DNA of 64,000 bases from Megamerina dolium. Taxonomy: Eukaryota > Arthropoda > Insecta > Diptera > Megamerinidae. Below the pieces are notes generated by a model. It saw only the letters and a program-made list of their open reading frames with translations, was not told where the DNA came from and ran no database searches. The stretch lies in contig OY978526.1 of NCBI GenBank assembly GCA_963854835.1, forward strand, positions 66,626,765 to 66,690,764, in the 5' to 3' direction. The translations under genes were made by a program, and so were the position numbers. Positions 61,640 through 64,000 of this stretch are shown here, piece after piece. Each line of letters starts with the position of its first letter. Position 1 is the stretch's first letter.

Positions 61640-62935
61640 CAAGAGAATTTAACGCACAATTGATATTTACTGCGTGCTACCATTACCACCGTCACCACCA
61701 TCTCAACCACCACCACCACAATCAATATAAAACTACAATACAATATATACCATATATATATACCGAATAGCCAACACCCATTATCATCACCACTAGCATC
61801 ATCTACTATGTGCTACCAATATGACAATACTACATGTACGAGTACCATTATCAGCCACTGCTTGTACATACAGGCGAGCATAACCACAATTTCAGTGTTC
61901 AGCGTACGTAATATTCTGTCGATCAGAGTCGCGTACGTCATTGCAATATCAACATCACCGACCACCGATTCGATTCAATAAAAATCCCAAAGAATCGTAT
62001 ACATTTTCATACATTTACTCGTAGCACAACATATGCCACAATCAACAACAAACGGATGTGTTGTCGTGTTGTCGGTTTGTTTGGTTTGGTTTGGTTTGGT
62101 TCTTTCGATAAGTTTAATGGCTGCTTGGATAGTTGGTTGGTGTGATGTTCGGATATAAATTTGTAGAAAAATAAAAAAACCATTCATTGTGTGTCACTTG
62201 GTTGGTAAATGACCATCGCCATCAGCATCAGCATCATCATCCCCACCACTACCGACAAAGCTACCACCAATTGATGGCAATTACTCCCACTTCGACGAAT
62301 GGAATTTAATTTGTAATTGACTGTAATTTTGTTGTGGCATCATTAACAACAACAACAACAAAAACATGAAGCACACAACACTTCTGTTCACTTCAAAAGA
62401 TGCCTTATGAAATAAAGAAGAAGAAAAAAAATTGCGCATTTTCATTGAAGAAATTAAAAAAAAAACATCATCATGACGCTTGTTGTTCTTGTTTTTGTGA
62501 TTTTTAACTGATTATCAACTTGTATATAAGCACACGCATTAAGGACATTATGTGTATTGCTCAGACACATAAATGTGTATACACATGTGCCATAGATGTT
62601 TATAGATGATGTGATGGATATGCTATAATGTGTACGTACATATATTTATTAATCGTATATATGTGTGTGTGTTTGTGTAATGGGTACTCAATTTGTATTA
62701 CAAGTGATTTTACAATATTAATTGGCAAAATTGAAATGAATTTCAATAAGCAGTTGTCTGCTTTACACATTGATTTATTCATGTGAAATACCTTAGTACA
62801 GACTACAGTCGCGTGTAAACACGAAGGAGCCTAAAAACGATTAAAAATAAAATTTTGTAAAGCTATATAAGCGAAACCTGGGCTGATGTACTGCAAGTAT
62901 ATGCTTTATATATTCGTGCGCAAAGGTAAATTTAA
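61640..62935. other. No gene seen; CAC/CAT/CAA triplet-rich
   Basis: Simple triplets at 61680-61730, 62215-62250 and 62345-62365, and TG repeats near 62660. No supported ORF. Confidence 0.5.
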
Positions 62936-62939
62936 AATA

Positions 62940-63500
62940 TTACATTTTGCATGAGGAGTAGGCGTATTTCTCTTCCGATAGCATTTATTTTCAAACTTGT
63001 TCATTTGTTAACACATTTATTCATATGCTCCAAGTTCACTAAACTTGATAAGTTTATACTTTCATGAGTACAATGTGAAGACATACATACGGAAACACAA
63101 ATTTATATGGGAGGTAGGCGTGGATTTGATCAGATTTAGTTCATTTTCGAATATGTGTATTAATTGATAAATTTAATAACAAACACCGAATTTCAGCTTG
63201 ATAGCTTGATAATTTTGTTCCCTTAATTTGGGAAGACACATACGGAAGCATAGATTTGTATGGAAAGTGGAAGTGTTTCTCATCAAATTCCGTAAATGTT
63301 CAAGTCTGACTGTTAGTTGGTGAATATAATCAAACATATCGATTTTCTGCTTGATAACTTTATTTTTGTCTGTGTAAATTGGCTCCTGTGAGAGGAGACT
63401 TATGCTTGTATGGAAGGTAGGCGTGGTTTGAATTCAGTTCAACCCATTTTTTAATATTTCTGTAAAATGGTGAATATAATCGTATGTGTCATGTTCTAAA
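62940..63500 (-). repeat. 152-bp-type tandem array, opposite orientation to 59800-60620
   Basis: TGTATGGxAGGTAGGCGTGG-type landmarks near 62953, 63110, 63262 and 63415 are the complement of CTACCTxCCATACA, spaced ~150-157 bp. Confidence 0.65.
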
Positions 63501-63639
63501 CAGTTAAACAGTTCCTATATAAATTATGAAAATATGCCTACAAGAATATATTTTTAATATGTATATAAATTTGGTGGTCAGCGTACCTTTGTGCGTTAAG
63601 TTTTAGTTCAATAGTTCAATGTTTTTGTTCAATTGTGAG

Positions 63640-63985
63640 AAAACGCGGCACACAGCTTTTTCATCTTCAAATTTTCGATCAATATAGCCGATGTATAGCA
63701 CTTTTTGAAATGCCTGTAATTTCAGCTAGCTCACGCAGCTTCAGCCGGCGATCATCCAATACCATTTTGTGGATTTGCTTAACCGTTTCCGGCGTGGCCA
63801 CCTCTAGAGTTTAAACTAGCTCGTACGACCTAGTTTAAACTCTGCCACCCCATATTTTATGGTCGTAAACGAAGGTGCAGACTCTCCCAGAGTAGAATCT
63901 AGTTCGGCTTTAATATTCGTTGGACTGAGACCTTTGAAATGAAAGGATTGAATTACGTAACGGTGATTTTTTCCATGTTTAAAAA
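63640..63985 (-). pseudogene. Mariner transposase N-terminus, fossil
   Basis: The minus strand reads MEKITVT-FNPFISK, then GLSPTNIKAELDSTLGESAPSF in the next frame, AEFKLGRTS, then (after a lesion at 63805-63842) TPETVKQIHKMVLDDRRLKLRELAEITG-like sequence and EDEKAVCR. This is the two-HTH DNA-binding region of a mariner of the type with GRTSxxDExRSGRP. Stops and frameshifts throughout; the catalytic core is absent. It runs close to the window edge. Confidence 0.7.
63805..63842. repeat. Perfect 14-bp inverted repeat inside the mariner fossil
   Basis: AGAGTTTAAACTAG (63805-63818) and its exact complement (63829-63842) flank a 10-base loop. It replaces the codons after GRTS in the transposase, so it arose within the element. 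Confidence 0.95.
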
Positions 63986-64000
63986 TTCACTGAGGTCGTT

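Overview
The window looks like intergenic or large-intron DNA from a higher dipteran. It is AT-rich, full of (TA)n, CAG/CAA-type and (GTCC)n microsatellites, and crowded with transposons. Three things point to a brachyceran fly, with a tephritid fruit fly my best guess: a DINE-1/INE-1-like Helentron relative, mariner elements with DD41D spacing (the rosa type, known from tephritids), and a tRNA-derived SINE. The species assignment is inference. I found no large intact cellular gene. The best cellular candidate is a small three-exon gene for a ZAD-like zinc-binding protein at 16091-16881.

Layout. 1-2240: a Helentron-associated element (HINE) abutting a Jockey-clade retrotransposon fragment. 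2280-10870: a second HINE, two older HINE fossils and two mariner fossils in otherwise plain sequence. 10875-12969: a full-length but broken DD41D mariner between TA arrays. 13411-15000: a third HINE, then a THAP-like remnant. 16091-16881: the ZAD-like gene, followed by TA arrays up to 17711. 17755-19690: a ~152-bp tandem array carrying a TTAA-flanked 869-bp element and a SINE. 22260-25495: interspersed repeats and two SINEs. 25666-28117: a DD41D mariner with a HINE inserted in its 3' end. 29145-30075: a mariner derivative with 254-bp near-perfect inverted arms. 30720-33140: the longest HINE, inserted in repeat DNA. 33140-50600: mostly plain DNA with mariner fossils, SINEs and interspersed repeats. 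50600-51300 and 61370-62400: opa-like triplet-rich tracts that hold two minus-strand candidate signal-peptide exons. 51500-56520: repeats, a SINE, a mariner fossil and a third DD41D copy. 57350-57780: a possible minus-strand coding remnant. 59800-63500: two tandem arrays in opposite orientation. 63640-63985: a mariner fossil.

How it fits together: the window is a layered transposon record. Ancient mariner and HINE fossils underlie younger HINEs, SINEs and the foldback mariner, and nesting gives relative ages. Every transposase copy is broken, so any recent movement needed enzyme from elsewhere in the genome. All identifications come from reading the sequence by eye. Edges of degenerate elements are approximate.
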